DNA from: Mixophyes australis
Lineage: Eukaryota; Chordata; Amphibia; Anura; Limnodynastidae
Reading direction: 5' to 3'
NCBI GenBank assembly: GCA_036250195.1
Contig: JAVHZZ010000002.1
Location: 68,438,205 to 68,502,204 of the forward strand
Length of the DNA: 64,000 nt
Made by a program: the position numbers and the translations under genes. Under the pieces are notes generated by a model. The model did not search any database, had not been told where the DNA came from, and saw nothing but the letters and a program-made list of their open reading frames with translations. How positions within the stretch are numbered: position 1 is the stretch's first letter; every line of letters starts with the position of its first letter. Positions 24,278 through 36,080 of the stretch are shown here, one piece after another.

Positions 24278-25354
24278 GTAAGAACTGTCATGTTTACTGA
24301 AATTCCAGAGTCACTCCTCTCAGAAACCTCAAGACGAGCAGTACAGATTCTCCAGAGAGGCTTGCCCTGTGATGCAAGGTTCCAGAGAGGAGTGTTCTGT
24401 GTTCTGCGGTTCCGGAAAGGTGTTATGTGCATCCTGACATATCAGAGAGGTCTGCCTTCTGTCCTGAATTTAAAGGGATGTCTGCCCTGTTCTCAAAGGT
24501 TTTGGAGAGGACTACCCTGCACCTTAAGGTTCCAGACAGGATGGCTCTGTGCCCTACGATTCCAGAGAGGACTACCAATCTTCCAGAGGTTAAAGAGAGA
24601 ATTGGTCTGCACCCCTAGGATCAGGAGGCAGTCCTCTCTGAGACCTTGGGCTGATCAATGACAAGGATACAGAGAGGACTGCTTATGTCCTGAGATTCCA
24701 AAAAGGTCTGCCTTGTGCTCAAAGGTTCAAGAGAGGACTGCACCGCACCCAGAGAATACAACAACGGACTACTAAGAATCCTGAAGATAAAGAGATGACT
24801 GCCCTGTTCCTTGAGCTTCATGAGAGAACTGCCAAGCATGTCATGGTTAAGAATAAGACTGATCTATGGCTGGATGTTCAAGTGGCAGTCCTCTCAGAGA
24901 CCTGGGGCAGAGCAGTCCTAGGAGTCCAGAGAGGATTGCCCTACATCCTGAGTTTCTAGAGAGGTCTATACTATGCCCTAAGGTTCCAGACAAAACAGCC
25001 CTCTCTCCTGAGATTCATGAGAGGACTGCCCTGCAACCTCAGGTGCCAGAATTCTTGTTTGTTCTTCTTTTTCTCCAGGGTTAATATGTTATATTCTGCT
25101 TTTTAATAATATTTGTTAGCATTTGTTGAATTGTTAATACTAATATTCATAGGTATTTAGTAATACTTATATTTAAGTGTATGTGTTGTTCTATCTTTGA
25201 AAGCAACCCCTACCCCCAATAAGAGGAGCAGAGGGCATTTGGAGGGTGGATCCTCTTCTTGGGGGAAGGGCATGTCCATAAACATGGTTCTTTATAGAGG
25301 CCTGCACTTCAGCCTGACATTCCAGTAAAGGAGAGTCCTGCACTCGAAGTTTAA
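24278..25354 (+). repeat. Monomer 23 (X, 1077 bp)
   Basis: Last X starting gtaag. Private changes are agaggagcagagg and cctgcacttc. Confidence 0.92.
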
Positions 25355-26421
25355 GTGAGAACTGTCATGTTTACTGAAATTCCAGAGTCACTCCTCTCAG
25401 AAACCTCAAGACGAGCAGTACAGATTCTCCAGAGAGGCTTGCCCTGTGATGCAAGGTTCCAGAGAGGAGTGTTCTGTGTTCTGCGGTTCCGGAAAGGTGT
25501 TATGTGCATCCTGACATATCAGAGAGGTCTGCCTTCTGTCCCAAGCTTAAAGGGATCCCTGTCCTGTTCTCAAAGGCTTTGAAAGGAACTACCCTGCACC
25601 TTAAGATTCCAGACAGGATGGCTCTGTTCCCTACGATTCCAGAGAGGACTACCAATCTTCCAGAGGTTAAAGAGAGGATTGGTCTACACCCCTAGGTTCA
25701 AGAGGCAGTCCTCTCTGAGACCTGGGGCAGATAAGTCCCTAGGTTACAGAGAGGACTGCTTATGTCCTGAGATTCCAGAAAGGTCTGCCTTGTGCTCAAA
25801 GGTTCCAGAGAGGACTGCACCGCACCCAGAGAATCCACAAGGGACTACAAAGCATCCTGAAGATAAAGAGATGACTGCCCTGTTCCTTGAGAGAACTGGC
25901 AAGCATGTCATGGTTAAAAATATGACTGATATATGTCCGGATGTTCAAGAGGCAGTCCTCTCAGAGACCTGGGGCAGAGCAGTCCTAAGAGTTCAGAGAG
26001 GACTGCCCTACATCCTGAGATTCTAGAGAGGTCTTTACTTTGCTTTAATGTTCTAAATATGCCAGCCCTCTCTCCTGAGGTTCATGAGAGGACTGCCCTG
26101 CAACCTCAGGTGCCAGAATTCTTGTTTGTTCTTCTTTTTCTCCAAGTTTAAAATGCTATATTCTGTTTTTTAACAATATTTGTTAGCATTTGTTGAATTG
26201 TTAATACTAATATTCATAGGTAGATAGTAATTCTTATATTTAAGTGTATGTGTTGTTTTATCTTTGAAAGCAACCCCTACCCCCTATAAGAGGAACAGAG
26301 GGCATTTGGAGGGTGGATCCTCTTCTTGAGGGAAGGGCATGTCCATAAACATGGTGCTTTAAGAGGTCTGCGCTTCAACCTGACATTCCAGTAAAGGAGA
26401 GTCCTGCACCCGAAGGTTCAA
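25355..26421 (+). repeat. Monomer 24 (Y, 1067 bp)
   Basis: Y class with taattcttat, shared with monomer 26. Confidence 0.92.
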
Positions 26422-27498
26422 GTGAGAACTGTCATGTTTACTGAAATTCCAGAGTCACTCCTCTCAGAAACCTCAAGACGAGCAGTACAGATTCTCCAGA
26501 GAGGCTTGCCCTGTGATGCAAGGTTCCAGAGAGGAGTGTTCTGTGTTCTGCGGTTCCGGAAAGGTGTTATGTGCATCCTGACATATCAGAGAGGTCTGCC
26601 TTCTGTCCTGAATTTAAAGGGATGTCTGCCCTGTTCTCAAAGGTTTTGGAGAGGACTACCCTGCACCTTAAGGTTCCAGACAGGATGGCTCTGTTTCCTA
26701 CGATTCCAGAGAGGACTACCAATCTTCCAGAGGTTAAAGAGAGAATTGGTCTGCACCCCTAGGATCAGGAGGCAGTCCTCTCTGAGACCTTGGGCTGATC
26801 AATGACAAGGATACAGAGAGGACTGCTTATGTCCTGAGATTCCAAAAAGGTCTGCCTTGTGCTCAAAGGTTCAAGAGAGGACTGCACCGCACCCAGAGAA
26901 TACAACAACGGACTACTAAGAATCCTGAAGATAAAGAGATGACTGCCCTGTTCCTTGAGCTTCATGAGAGAACTGCCAAGCATGTCATGGTTAAGAATAA
27001 GACTGATCTATGGCTGGATGTTCAAGTGGCAGTCCTCTCAGAGACCTGGGGCAGAGCAGTCCTAGGAGTCCAGAGAGGATTGCCCTACATCCTGAGTTTC
27101 TAGAGAGGTCTATACTATGCCCTAAGGTTCCAGACAAAACAGCCCTCTCTCCTGAGATTCATGAGAGGACTGCCCTGCAACCTCAGGTGCCAGAATTCTT
27201 GTTTGTTCTTCTTTTTCTCCAGGGTTAATATGTTATATTCTGCTTTTTAATAATATTTGTAAGCATTTGTTGAATTGTTAATACTAATATTCATAGGTAT
27301 TTAGTAATACTTATATTTAAGTGTATGTGTTGTTTTATCTTTGAAAGCAACCCCTACCCCCAATAAGAGGAACAGAGGGCATTTGGAGGGTGGATCCTCT
27401 TCTTGGGGGAAGGGCATGTCCATAAACATGGTTCTTTATAGAGGCCTGCGCTTCAGCCTGACATTCCAGTAAAGGAGAGTCCTGCACCCGAAGTTTAA
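26422..27498 (+). repeat. Monomer 25 (X, 1077 bp)
   Basis: X class with ctctgtttccta, shared only with monomer 27. Confidence 0.92.
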
Positions 27499-28565
27499 GT
27501 GAGAACTGTCATGTTTACTGAAATTCCAGAGTCACTCCTCTCAGAAACCTCAAGACGAGCAGTACAGATTCTCCAGAGAGGCTTGCCCTGTGATGCAAGG
27601 TTCCAGAGAGGAGTGTTCTGTGTTCTGCGGTTCCGGAAAGGTGTTATGTGCATCCTGACATATCAGAGAGGTCTGCCTTCTGTCCCAAGCTTAAAGGGAT
27701 CCCTGTCCTGTTCTCAAAGGCTTTGAAAGGAACTACCCTGCACCTTAAGATTCCAGACAGGATGTCTCTGTTCCCTACGATTCCAGAGAGGACTACCAAT
27801 CTTCCAGAGGTTAAAGAGAGGATTGGTCTACACCCCTAGGTTCAAGAGGCAGTCCTCTTTGAGACCTGGGGCAGATAAGTCCCTAGGTTACAGAGAGGAC
27901 TGCTTATGTCCTGAGATTCCAGAAAGGTCTGCCTTGTGCTCAAAGGTTCCAGAGAGGACTGCACCGCACCCAGAGAATCCACAAGGGACTACAAAGCATC
28001 CTGAAGATAAAGAGATGACTGCCCTGTTCCTTGAGAGAACTGGCAAGCATGTCATGGTTAAGAATATGACTGATATATGTCCGGATGTTCAAGAGGCAGT
28101 CCTCTCAGAGACCTGGGGCAGAGCAGTCCTAAGAGTTCAGAGAGGACTGCCCTACATCCTGAGATTCTAGAGAGGTCTTTACTTTGCTTTAATGTTCTAA
28201 ATATGCCAGCCCTCTCTCCTGAGGTTCATGAGAGGACTGCCCTGCAACCTCAGGTGCCAGAATTCTTGTTTGTTCTTCTTTTTCTCCAAGTTTAAAATGC
28301 TATATTCTGTTTTTTAACAATATTTGTTAGCATTTGTTGAATTGTTAATACTAATATTCATAGGTAGATAGTAATTCTTATATTTAAGTGTATGTGTTGT
28401 TTTATCTTTGAAAGCAACCCCTACCCCCTATAAGAGGAACAGAGGGCATTTGGAGGGTGGATCCTCTTCTTGAGGGAAGGGCATGTCCATAAACATGGTG
28501 CTTTAAGAGGTCTGCGCTTCAACCTGACATTCCAGTAAAGGAGAGTCCTGCACCCGAAGGTTCAA
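27499..28565 (+). repeat. Monomer 26 (Y, 1067 bp)
   Basis: Y class with ggatgtctctg and gttaagaatatg, shared with monomers 28 and 30. Private change cctctttgagacc lies in the M2 hairpin arm. Confidence 0.92.
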
Positions 28566-29642
28566 GTGAGAACTGTCATGTTTACTGAAATTCCAGAGTC
28601 ACTCCTCTCAGAAACCTCAAGACGAGCAGTACAGATTCTCCAGAGAGGCTTGCCCTGTGATGCAAGGTTCCAGAGAGGAGTGTTCTGTGTTCTGCGGTTC
28701 CGGAAAGGTGTTATGTGCATCCTGACATATCAGAGAGGTCTGCCTTCTGTCCTGAATTTAAAGGGATGTCTGCCCTGTTCTCAAAGGTTTTGGAGAGGAC
28801 TACCCTGCACCTTAAGGTTCCAGACAGGATGGCTCTGTTTCCTACGATTCCAGAGAGGACTACCAATCTTCCAGAGGTTAAAGAGAGAATTGGTCTGCAC
28901 CCCTAGGATCAGGAGGCAGTCCTCTCTGAGACCTTGGGCTGATCAATGACAAGGATACAGAGAGGACTGCTTATGTCCTGAGATTCCAAAAAGGTCTGCC
29001 TTGTGCTCAAAGGTTCAAGAGAGGACTGCACCGCACCCAGAGAATACAACAACGGACTACTAAGAATCCTGAAGATAAAGAGATGACTGCCCTGTTCCTT
29101 GAGCTTCATGAGAGAACTGCCAAGCATGTCATGGTTAAGAATAAGACTGATCTATGGCTGGATGTTCAAGTGGCAGTCCTCTCAGAGACCTGGGGCAGAG
29201 CAGTCCTAGGAGTCCAGAGAGGATTGCCCTACATCCTGAGTTTCTAGAGAGGTCTATACTATGCCCTAAGGTTCCAGACAAAACAGCCCTCTCTCCTGAG
29301 ATTCATGAGAGGACTGCCCTGCAACCTCAGGTGCCAGAATTCTTGTTTGTTCTTCTTTTTCTCCAGGGTTAATATGTTATATTCTGCTTTTTAATAATAT
29401 TTGTAAGCATTTGTTGAATTGTTAATACTAATATTCATAGGTATTTAGTAATACTTATATTTAAGTGTATGTGTTGTTTTATCTTTGAAAGCAACCCCTA
29501 CCCCCAATAAGAGGAACAGAGGGCATTTGGAGGGTGGATCCTCTTCTTGGGGGAAGGGCATGTCCATAAACATGGTTCTTTATAGAGGCCTGCGCTTCAG
29601 CCTGACATTCCAGTAAAGGAGAGTCCTGCACCCGAAGTTTAA
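28566..29642 (+). repeat. Monomer 27 (X, 1077 bp)
   Basis: Near copy of monomer 25 (ctctgtttccta), 2144 bp downstream. Confidence 0.92.
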
Positions 29643-30709
29643 GTGAGAACTGTCATGTTTACTGAAATTCCAGAGTCACTCCTCTCAGAAACCTCAAGAC
29701 GAGCAGTACAGATTCTCCAGAGAGGCTTGCCCTGTGATGCAAGGTTCCAGAGAGGAGTGTTCTGTGTTCTGCGGTTCCGGAAAGGTGTTATGTGCATCCT
29801 GACATATCAGAGAGGTCTGCCTTCTGTCCCAAGCTTAAAGGGATCCCTGTCCTGTTCTCAAAGGCTTTGAAAGGAACTACCCTGCACCTTAAGATTCCAG
29901 ACAGGATGTCTCTGTTCCCTACGATTCCAGAGAGGACTACCAATCTTCCAGAGGTTAAAGAGAGGATTGGTCTACACCCCTAGGTTCAAGAGGCAGTCCT
30001 CTCTGAGACCTGGGGCAGATAAGTCCCTAGGTTACAGAGAGGACTGCTTATGTCCTGAGATTCCAGAAAGGTCTGCCTTGTGCTCAAAGGTTCCAGAGAG
30101 GACTGCACCGCACCCAGAGAATCCACAAGGGACTACAAAGCATCCTGAAGATAAAGAGATGACTGCCCTGTTCCTTGAGAGAACTGGCAAGCATGTCATG
30201 GTTAAGAATATGACTGATATATGTCCGGATGTTCAAGAGGCAGTCCTCTCAGAGACCTGGGGCAGAGCAGTCCTAAGAGTTCAGAGAGGACTGCCCTACA
30301 TCCTGAGATTCTAGAGAGGTCTTTACTTTGCTTTAATGTTCTAAATATGCCAGCCCTCTCTCCTGAGGTTCATGAGAGGACTGCCCTGCAACCTCAGGTG
30401 CCAGAATTCTTGTTTGTTCTTCTTTTTCTCCAAGTTTAAAATGCTATATTCTGTTTTTTAACAATATTTGTTAGCATTTGTTGAATTGTTAATACTAATA
30501 TTCATAGGTAGATAGTAATACTTATATTTAAGTGTATGTGTTGTTTTATCTTTGAAAGCAACCCCTACCCCCTATAAGAGGAACAGAGGGCATTTGGAGG
30601 GTGGATCCTCTTCTTGAGGGAAGGGCATGTCCATAAACATGGTGCTTTAAGAGGTCTGCGCTTCAACCTGACATTCCAGTAAAGGAGAGTCCTGCACCCG
30701 AAGGTTCAA
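29643..30709 (+). repeat. Monomer 28 (Y, 1067 bp)
   Basis: Y class with ggatgtctctg and gttaagaatatg. It has the usual taatacttat rather than taattcttat. Confidence 0.92.
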
Positions 30710-31786
30710 GTGAGAACTGTCATGTTTACTGAAATTCCAGAGTCACTCCTCTCAGAAACCTCAAGACGAGCAGTACAGATTCTCCAGAGAGGCTTGCCCT
30801 GTGATGCAAGGTTCCAGAGAGGAGTGTTCTGTGTTCTGCGGTTCCGGAAAGGTGTTATGTGCATCCTGACATATCAGAGAGGTCTGCCTTCTGTCCTGAA
30901 TTTAAAGGGATGTCTGTCCTGTTCTCAAAGGCATTGAAAGGAACTACCCTGCACCTTAAGATTCCAGACAGGATGGCTCTGTTCCCTACGATTCCAGAGA
31001 GGACTACCAATCTTCCAGAGGTTAAAGAGAGGATTGGTCTGCACCCCTAGGATCAGGAGGCAGTCCTCTCTGAGACCTTGGGCTGATCAATGACAAGGAT
31101 ACAGAGAGGACTGCTTATGTCCTGAGATTCCAAAAAGGTCTGCCTTGTGCTCAAAGGTTCAAGAGAGGACTGCACCGCACCCAGAGAATACAACAACGGA
31201 CTACTAAGAATCCTGAAGATAAAGAGATGACTGCCCTGTTCCTTGAGCTTCATGAGAGAACTGCCAAGCATGTCATGGTTAAGAATAAGACTGATCTATG
31301 GCTGGATGTTCAAGTGGCAGTCCTCTCAGAGACCTGGGGCAGAGCAGTCCTAGGAGTCCAGAGAGGATTGCCCTACATCCTGAGTTTCTAGAGAGGTCTA
31401 TACTATGCCCTAAGGTTCCAGACAAAACAGCCCTCTCTCCTGAGATTCATGAGAGGACTGCCCTGCAACCTCAGGTGCCAGAATTCTTGTTTGTTCTTCT
31501 TTTTCTCCAGGGTTAATATGTTATATTCTGCTTTTTAATAATATTTGTAAGCATTTGTTGAATTGTTAATACTAATATTCATAGGTATTTAGTAATACTT
31601 ATATTTAAGTGTATGTGTTGTTTTATCTTTGAAAGCAACCCCTACCCCCAATAAGAGGAACAGAGGGCATTTGGAGGGTGGATCCTCTTCTTGGGGGAAG
31701 GGCATGTCCATAAACATGGTTCTTTATAGAGGCCTGCGCTTCAGCCTGACATTCCAGTAAAGGAGAGTCCTGCACCCGAAGTTTAA
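30710..31786 (+). repeat. Monomer 29 (X with internal Y/Z-type tract, 1077 bp)
   Basis: X class at both ends, but 30917-31032 carries the Y/Z variants (tgtcctg, gaaaggaac, aagattcc, ctgttccc, gaggattgg). X variants resume by 31041 (gcacccctaggatc). It fits a gene-conversion tract of at least 116 bp. Private base: ggcattgaaag. Confidence 0.85.
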
Positions 31787-32856
31787 GTGAGAACTGTCAT
31801 GTTTACTGAAATTCCAGAGTCACTCCTCTCAGAAACCTCAAGACGAGCAGTACAGATTCTCCAGAGAGGCTTGCCCTGTGATGCAAGGTTCCAGAGAGGA
31901 GTGTTCTGTGTTCTGCGGTTCCGGAAAGGTGTTATGTGCATCCTGACATATCAGAGAGGTCTGCCTTCTGTCCCAAGCTTAAAGGGATCCCTGTCCTGTT
32001 CTCAAAGGCTTTGAAAGGAACTACCCTGCACCTTAAGATTCCAGACAGGATGTCTCTGTTCCCTACGATTCCAGAGAGGACTACCAATCTTCCAGAGGTT
32101 AAAGAGAGGATTGGTCTACACCCCTAGGTTCAAGAGGCAGTCCTCTCTGAGACCTAGGGCAGATAAGTCCCTAGGTTACAGAGAGGACTGCTTATGTCCT
32201 GAGATTCCAGAAAGGTCTGCCTTGTGCTCAAAGGTTCCAGAGAGGACTGCACCGCACCCAGAGAATCCACAAGGGACTACAAAGCATCCTGAAGATAAAG
32301 AGATGACTGCCCTGTTCCTTGAGAGAACTGGCAAGCATGTCATGGTTAAGAATATGACTGATATATGTCCGGATGTTCAAGAGGCAGTCCTCTCAGAGAC
32401 CTGGGGCAGAGCAGTCCTAAGAGTTCAGAGAGGACTGCCCTACATCCTGAGATTCTAGAGAGGTCTTTACTTTGCTTTAATGTTCTAAATATGCCAGCCC
32501 TCTCTCCTGAGGTTCATGAGAGGACTGCCCTGCAACCTCAGGTGCCAGAATTCTTGTTTGTTCTTCTTTTTCTCCAAGTTTAAAATGCTATATTCTGTTT
32601 TTTAACAATATTTGTTAGCATTTGTTGAAAAATTGTTAATACTAATATTCATAGGTAGATAGTAATACTTATATTTAAGTGTATGTGTTGTTTTATCTTT
32701 GAAAGCAACCCCTACCCCCTATAAGAGGAACAGAGGGCATTTGGAGGGTGGATCCTCTTCTTGAGGGAAGGGCATGTCCATAAACATGGTGCTTTAGGAG
32801 GTCTGCGCTTCAACCTGACATTCCAGTAAAGGAGAGTCCTGCACCCGAAGGTTCAA
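31787..32856 (+). repeat. Monomer 30 (Y, 1070 bp), last Y of the window
   Basis: Y class with ggatgtctctg and gttaagaatatg. A private 3-bp insertion (gttgaaaaattg) gives 1070 bp. Other private changes are gagacctagggc and ctttaggagg. Confidence 0.92.
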
Positions 32857-33933
32857 GTGAGAACTGTCATGTTTACTGAAATTCCAGAGTCACTCCTCTC
32901 AGAAACCTCAAGACGAGCAGTACAGATTCTCCAGAGAGGCTTGCCCTGTGATGCAAGGTTCCAGAGAGGAGTGTTCTGTGTTCTGCGGATCCGGAAAGGT
33001 GTTATGTGCATCCTGACATATCAGAGAGGTCTGCCTTCTGTCCTGAATTTAAAGGGATGTCTGCCCTGTTCTCAAAGGTTTTGGAGAGGACTACCCTGCA
33101 CCTTAAGGTTCCAGACAGGATGGCTCTGTGCCCTACGATTCCAGAGAGGACTACCAATCTTCCAGAGTTTAAAGAGAGAATTGGTCTGCACCCCTAGGTT
33201 CAGGAGGCAGTCCTCTCTGAGACCTTGGGCTGATCAATGACAAGGATACAGAGAGGACTGCTTATGTCCTGAGATTCCAAAAAGGTCTGCCTTGTGCTCA
33301 AAGGTTCCAGAGAGGACTGCACCGCACCCAGAGAATACAACAACGGACTACTAAGAATCCTGAAGATAAAGAGATGACTGCCCTGTTCCTTGAGCTTCAT
33401 GAGAGAACTGCCAAGCATGTCATGGTTAAGAATAAGACTGATCTATGGCTGGATGTTCAAGTGGCAGTCCTCTCAGAGACCTGGGGCAGAGCAGTCCTAG
33501 GAGTCCAGAGAGGATTGCCCTACATCCTGAGTTTCTAGAGAGGTCTATACTATGCCCTAAGGTTCCAGACAAAACAGCCCTCTCTCCTGAGATTCATGAG
33601 AGGACTGCCCTGCAACCTCAGGTGCCAGAATTCTTGTTTGTTCTTCTTTTTCTCCAGGGTTAATATGTTATATTCTGCTTTTTAATAATATTTGTAAGCA
33701 TTTGTTGAATTGTTAATACTAATATTCATAGGTATTTAGTAATACTTATATTTAAGTGTATGTGTTGTTCTATCTTTGAAAGCAACCCCTACCCCCAATA
33801 AGAGGAACAGAGGGCATTTGGAGGGTGGATCCTCTTCTTGGGGGAAGGGCATGTCCATAAACATGGTTCTTTATAGAGGCCTGCGCTTCAGCCTGACATT
33901 CCAGTAAAGGAGAGTCCTGCACCCGAAGTTTAA
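32857..33933 (+). repeat. Monomer 31 (X, 1077 bp)
   Basis: First monomer of the right domain. It has aggttcaggagg and ggttccagagagg, intermediate between left and right X types, and keeps gactactaag. Private changes are gcggatccgg and cagagtttaaag. Confidence 0.9.
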
Positions 33934-35010
33934 GTGAGAACTGTCATGTTTACTGAAATTCCAGAGTCACTCCTCTCAGAAACCTCAAGACGAGCAGTAC
34001 AGATTCTCCAGAGAGGCTTGCCCTGTGATGCAAGGTTCCAGAGAGGAGTGTTCTGTGTTCTGCGGTTCCGGAAAGGTGTTATGTGCATCCTGACATATCA
34101 GAGAGGTCTGCCTTCTGTCCCAAGCTTAAAGGGATCCCTGTCCTGTTCTCAAAGGCTTTGAAAGGAACTACCCTGCACCTTAAGATTCCAGACAGGATGG
34201 CTCTGTTCCCTACGATTCCAGAGAGGACTACCAATCTTCCAGAGGTTAAAGAGAGGATTGGTCTACACCCCTAGGTTCAAGAGGCAGTCCTCTCTGAGAG
34301 CTGAGGCAGATCAGTCCCAAGGCTACAGAGAGGACTGCTTATGTCCTGAGATTCCAAAAAGGTCTGCCTTGTGCTCAAATGTTCCAGAGAGGACTGCACC
34401 GCACCCAGAGAATACAACAACGGACTACTAAGAATCCTGAAGATAAAGAGATGACTGCCCTGTTCCTTGAGCTTCATGAGAGAACTGCCAAGCATGTCAT
34501 GGTTAAGAATAAGACTGATCTATGGCTGGATGTTCAAGTGGCAGTCCTCTCAGAGACCTGGGGCAGAGCAGTCCTAGGAGTCCAGAGAGGATTGCCCTAC
34601 ATCCTGAGTTTCTAGAGAGGTCTATACTATGCCCTAAGGTTCCAGACAAAACAGCCCTCTCTCCTGAGATTCATGAGAGGACTGCCCTGCAACCTCAGGT
34701 GCCAGAATTCTTGTTTGTTCTTCTTTTTCTCCAGGGTTAATATGTTATATTCTGCTTTTTAATAATATTTGTAAGCATTTGTTGAATTGTTAATACTAAT
34801 ATTCATAGGTGTTTAGTAATACTTATATTTAAGTGTATGTGTTGTTTTATCTTTGAAAGCAACCCCTACCCCCAATAAGAGGAACAGAGGGCATTTGGAG
34901 GGTGGATCCTCTTCTTGGGGGAAGGGCATGTCCATAAACATGGTTCTTTATAGAGGCCTGCGCTTCAGCCTGACATTCCAGTAAAGGAGAGTCCTGCACC
35001 CGAAGTTTAA
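33934..35010 (+). repeat. Monomer 32 (Z, X-like middle, 1077 bp)
   Basis: Z front and tail, but the middle has X variants (gtctgccttgtg, gactactaag). Spacer has ggtgtttag. Private change: ctcaaatgttcc. Confidence 0.85.
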
Positions 35011-36080
35011 GTGAGAACTGTCATGTTTACTGAAATTCCAGAGTCACTCCTCTCAGAAACCTCGAGACGAGCAGTACAGATTCTCCAGAGAGGCTTGCCC
35101 TGTGATGCAAGGTTCCAGAGAGGAGTGTTCTGTGGTTCCGGAAAGGTGTTATGTGCATCCTGACATATCAGAGAGGTCTGCCTTCTGTCCTGAATTTAAA
35201 GGGATGTCTGCCCTGTTCTCAAAGGTTTTGGAGAGGACTACCCTGCACCTTAAGGTTCCAAACAGGATGGCTCTGTGCCCTACGATTCCAGAGAGAACTA
35301 CCAATCTTCCAGAGGTTAAAGAGAGAATTGGTCTGCACCCCTAGGTTCAAGAGGCAGTCCTCTCTGAGACCTTGGGCTGATCAATGACAAGGATACAGAG
35401 AGGACTGCTTATGTCCTGAGATTCCAAAAAGGTCTACCTTGTGCTCAAAGGTTCAAGAGAGGACTGCACCGCACCCAGAGAATACAACAACGGACTACAA
35501 AGAATCCTGAAGATAAAGAGATGACTGTCCTGTTCCTTGAGCTTCATGAGAGAACTGCCAAGCATGTCATGGTTAAGAATAAGACTGATCTATGGCTGGA
35601 TGTTCAAGTGGCAGTCCTCTCAGAGACCTGGGGCAGAGCAGTCCTAGGAGTCTAGAGAGGATTGCCCTACATCCTGAGTTTCTAGAGAGGTCTATACTAT
35701 GCCCTAAGGTTCCAGACAAAACAGCCCTCTCTCCTGAGATTCATGAGAGGACTGCCCTGCAACCTCAGGTGCCAGAATTCTTGTTTGTTCTTCTTTTTCT
35801 CCAGGGTTAATATGTTATATTCTGCTTTTTAATAATATTTGTAAGCATTTGTTGAATTGTTAATACTAATATTCATAGGTATTTAGTAATACTTATATTT
35901 AAGTGTATGTGTTGTTTTATCTTTGAAAGCAACCCCTACCCCCAATAAGAGGAACAGAGGGCATTTGGAGGGTGGATCCTCTTCTTGGGGGAAGGGCATG
36001 TCCATAAACATGGTTCTTTATAGAGGCATGCGCTTCAGCCTGACATTCCAGTAAAGGAGAGTCCTGCACCCGAAGTTTAA
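35011..36080 (+). repeat. Monomer 33 (X, 7-bp deletion, 1070 bp)
   Basis: X class that lost one copy of the imperfect 7-bp repeat ttctgtg/ttctgcg. The same deletion is in monomer 36. Also has agagagaactacc, gactgtcctg and gagtctagagag. Private changes are cctcgagacg, gttccaaacagg and aggcatgcgc. Confidence 0.9.

Larger units (their letters stand above)
1..32856 (+). repeat. Left array domain (X, Y and Z monomers)
   Basis: This half contains all 13 complete Y monomers of the window plus the Y-type partial at the left edge. Class order is XY XY XYZZYY XYZZY XZZY XZY XY XY XY XY. X monomers here carry aggatcaggaggcag and gactactaagaatcc, unlike most X monomers further right. The domain is defined by class content; no physical boundary element is visible at its right end. 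Confidence 0.9.
24278..32856 (+). repeat. Regular XY higher-order repeat, 2144-bp period, 4 dimers
   Basis: Four X-Y dimers follow each other (starts 24278, 26422, 28566, 30710). Derived markers recur at exactly 2144 bp: ctctgtttccta in the X units at 26422 and 28566, ggatgtctctg in the Y units at 27499, 29643 and 31787, and taattcttat in the Y units at 25355 and 27499. This shows the dimer, not the monomer, was the unit of recent amplification. The last dimer is 2147 bp because of a 3-bp insertion. Confidence 0.9.
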
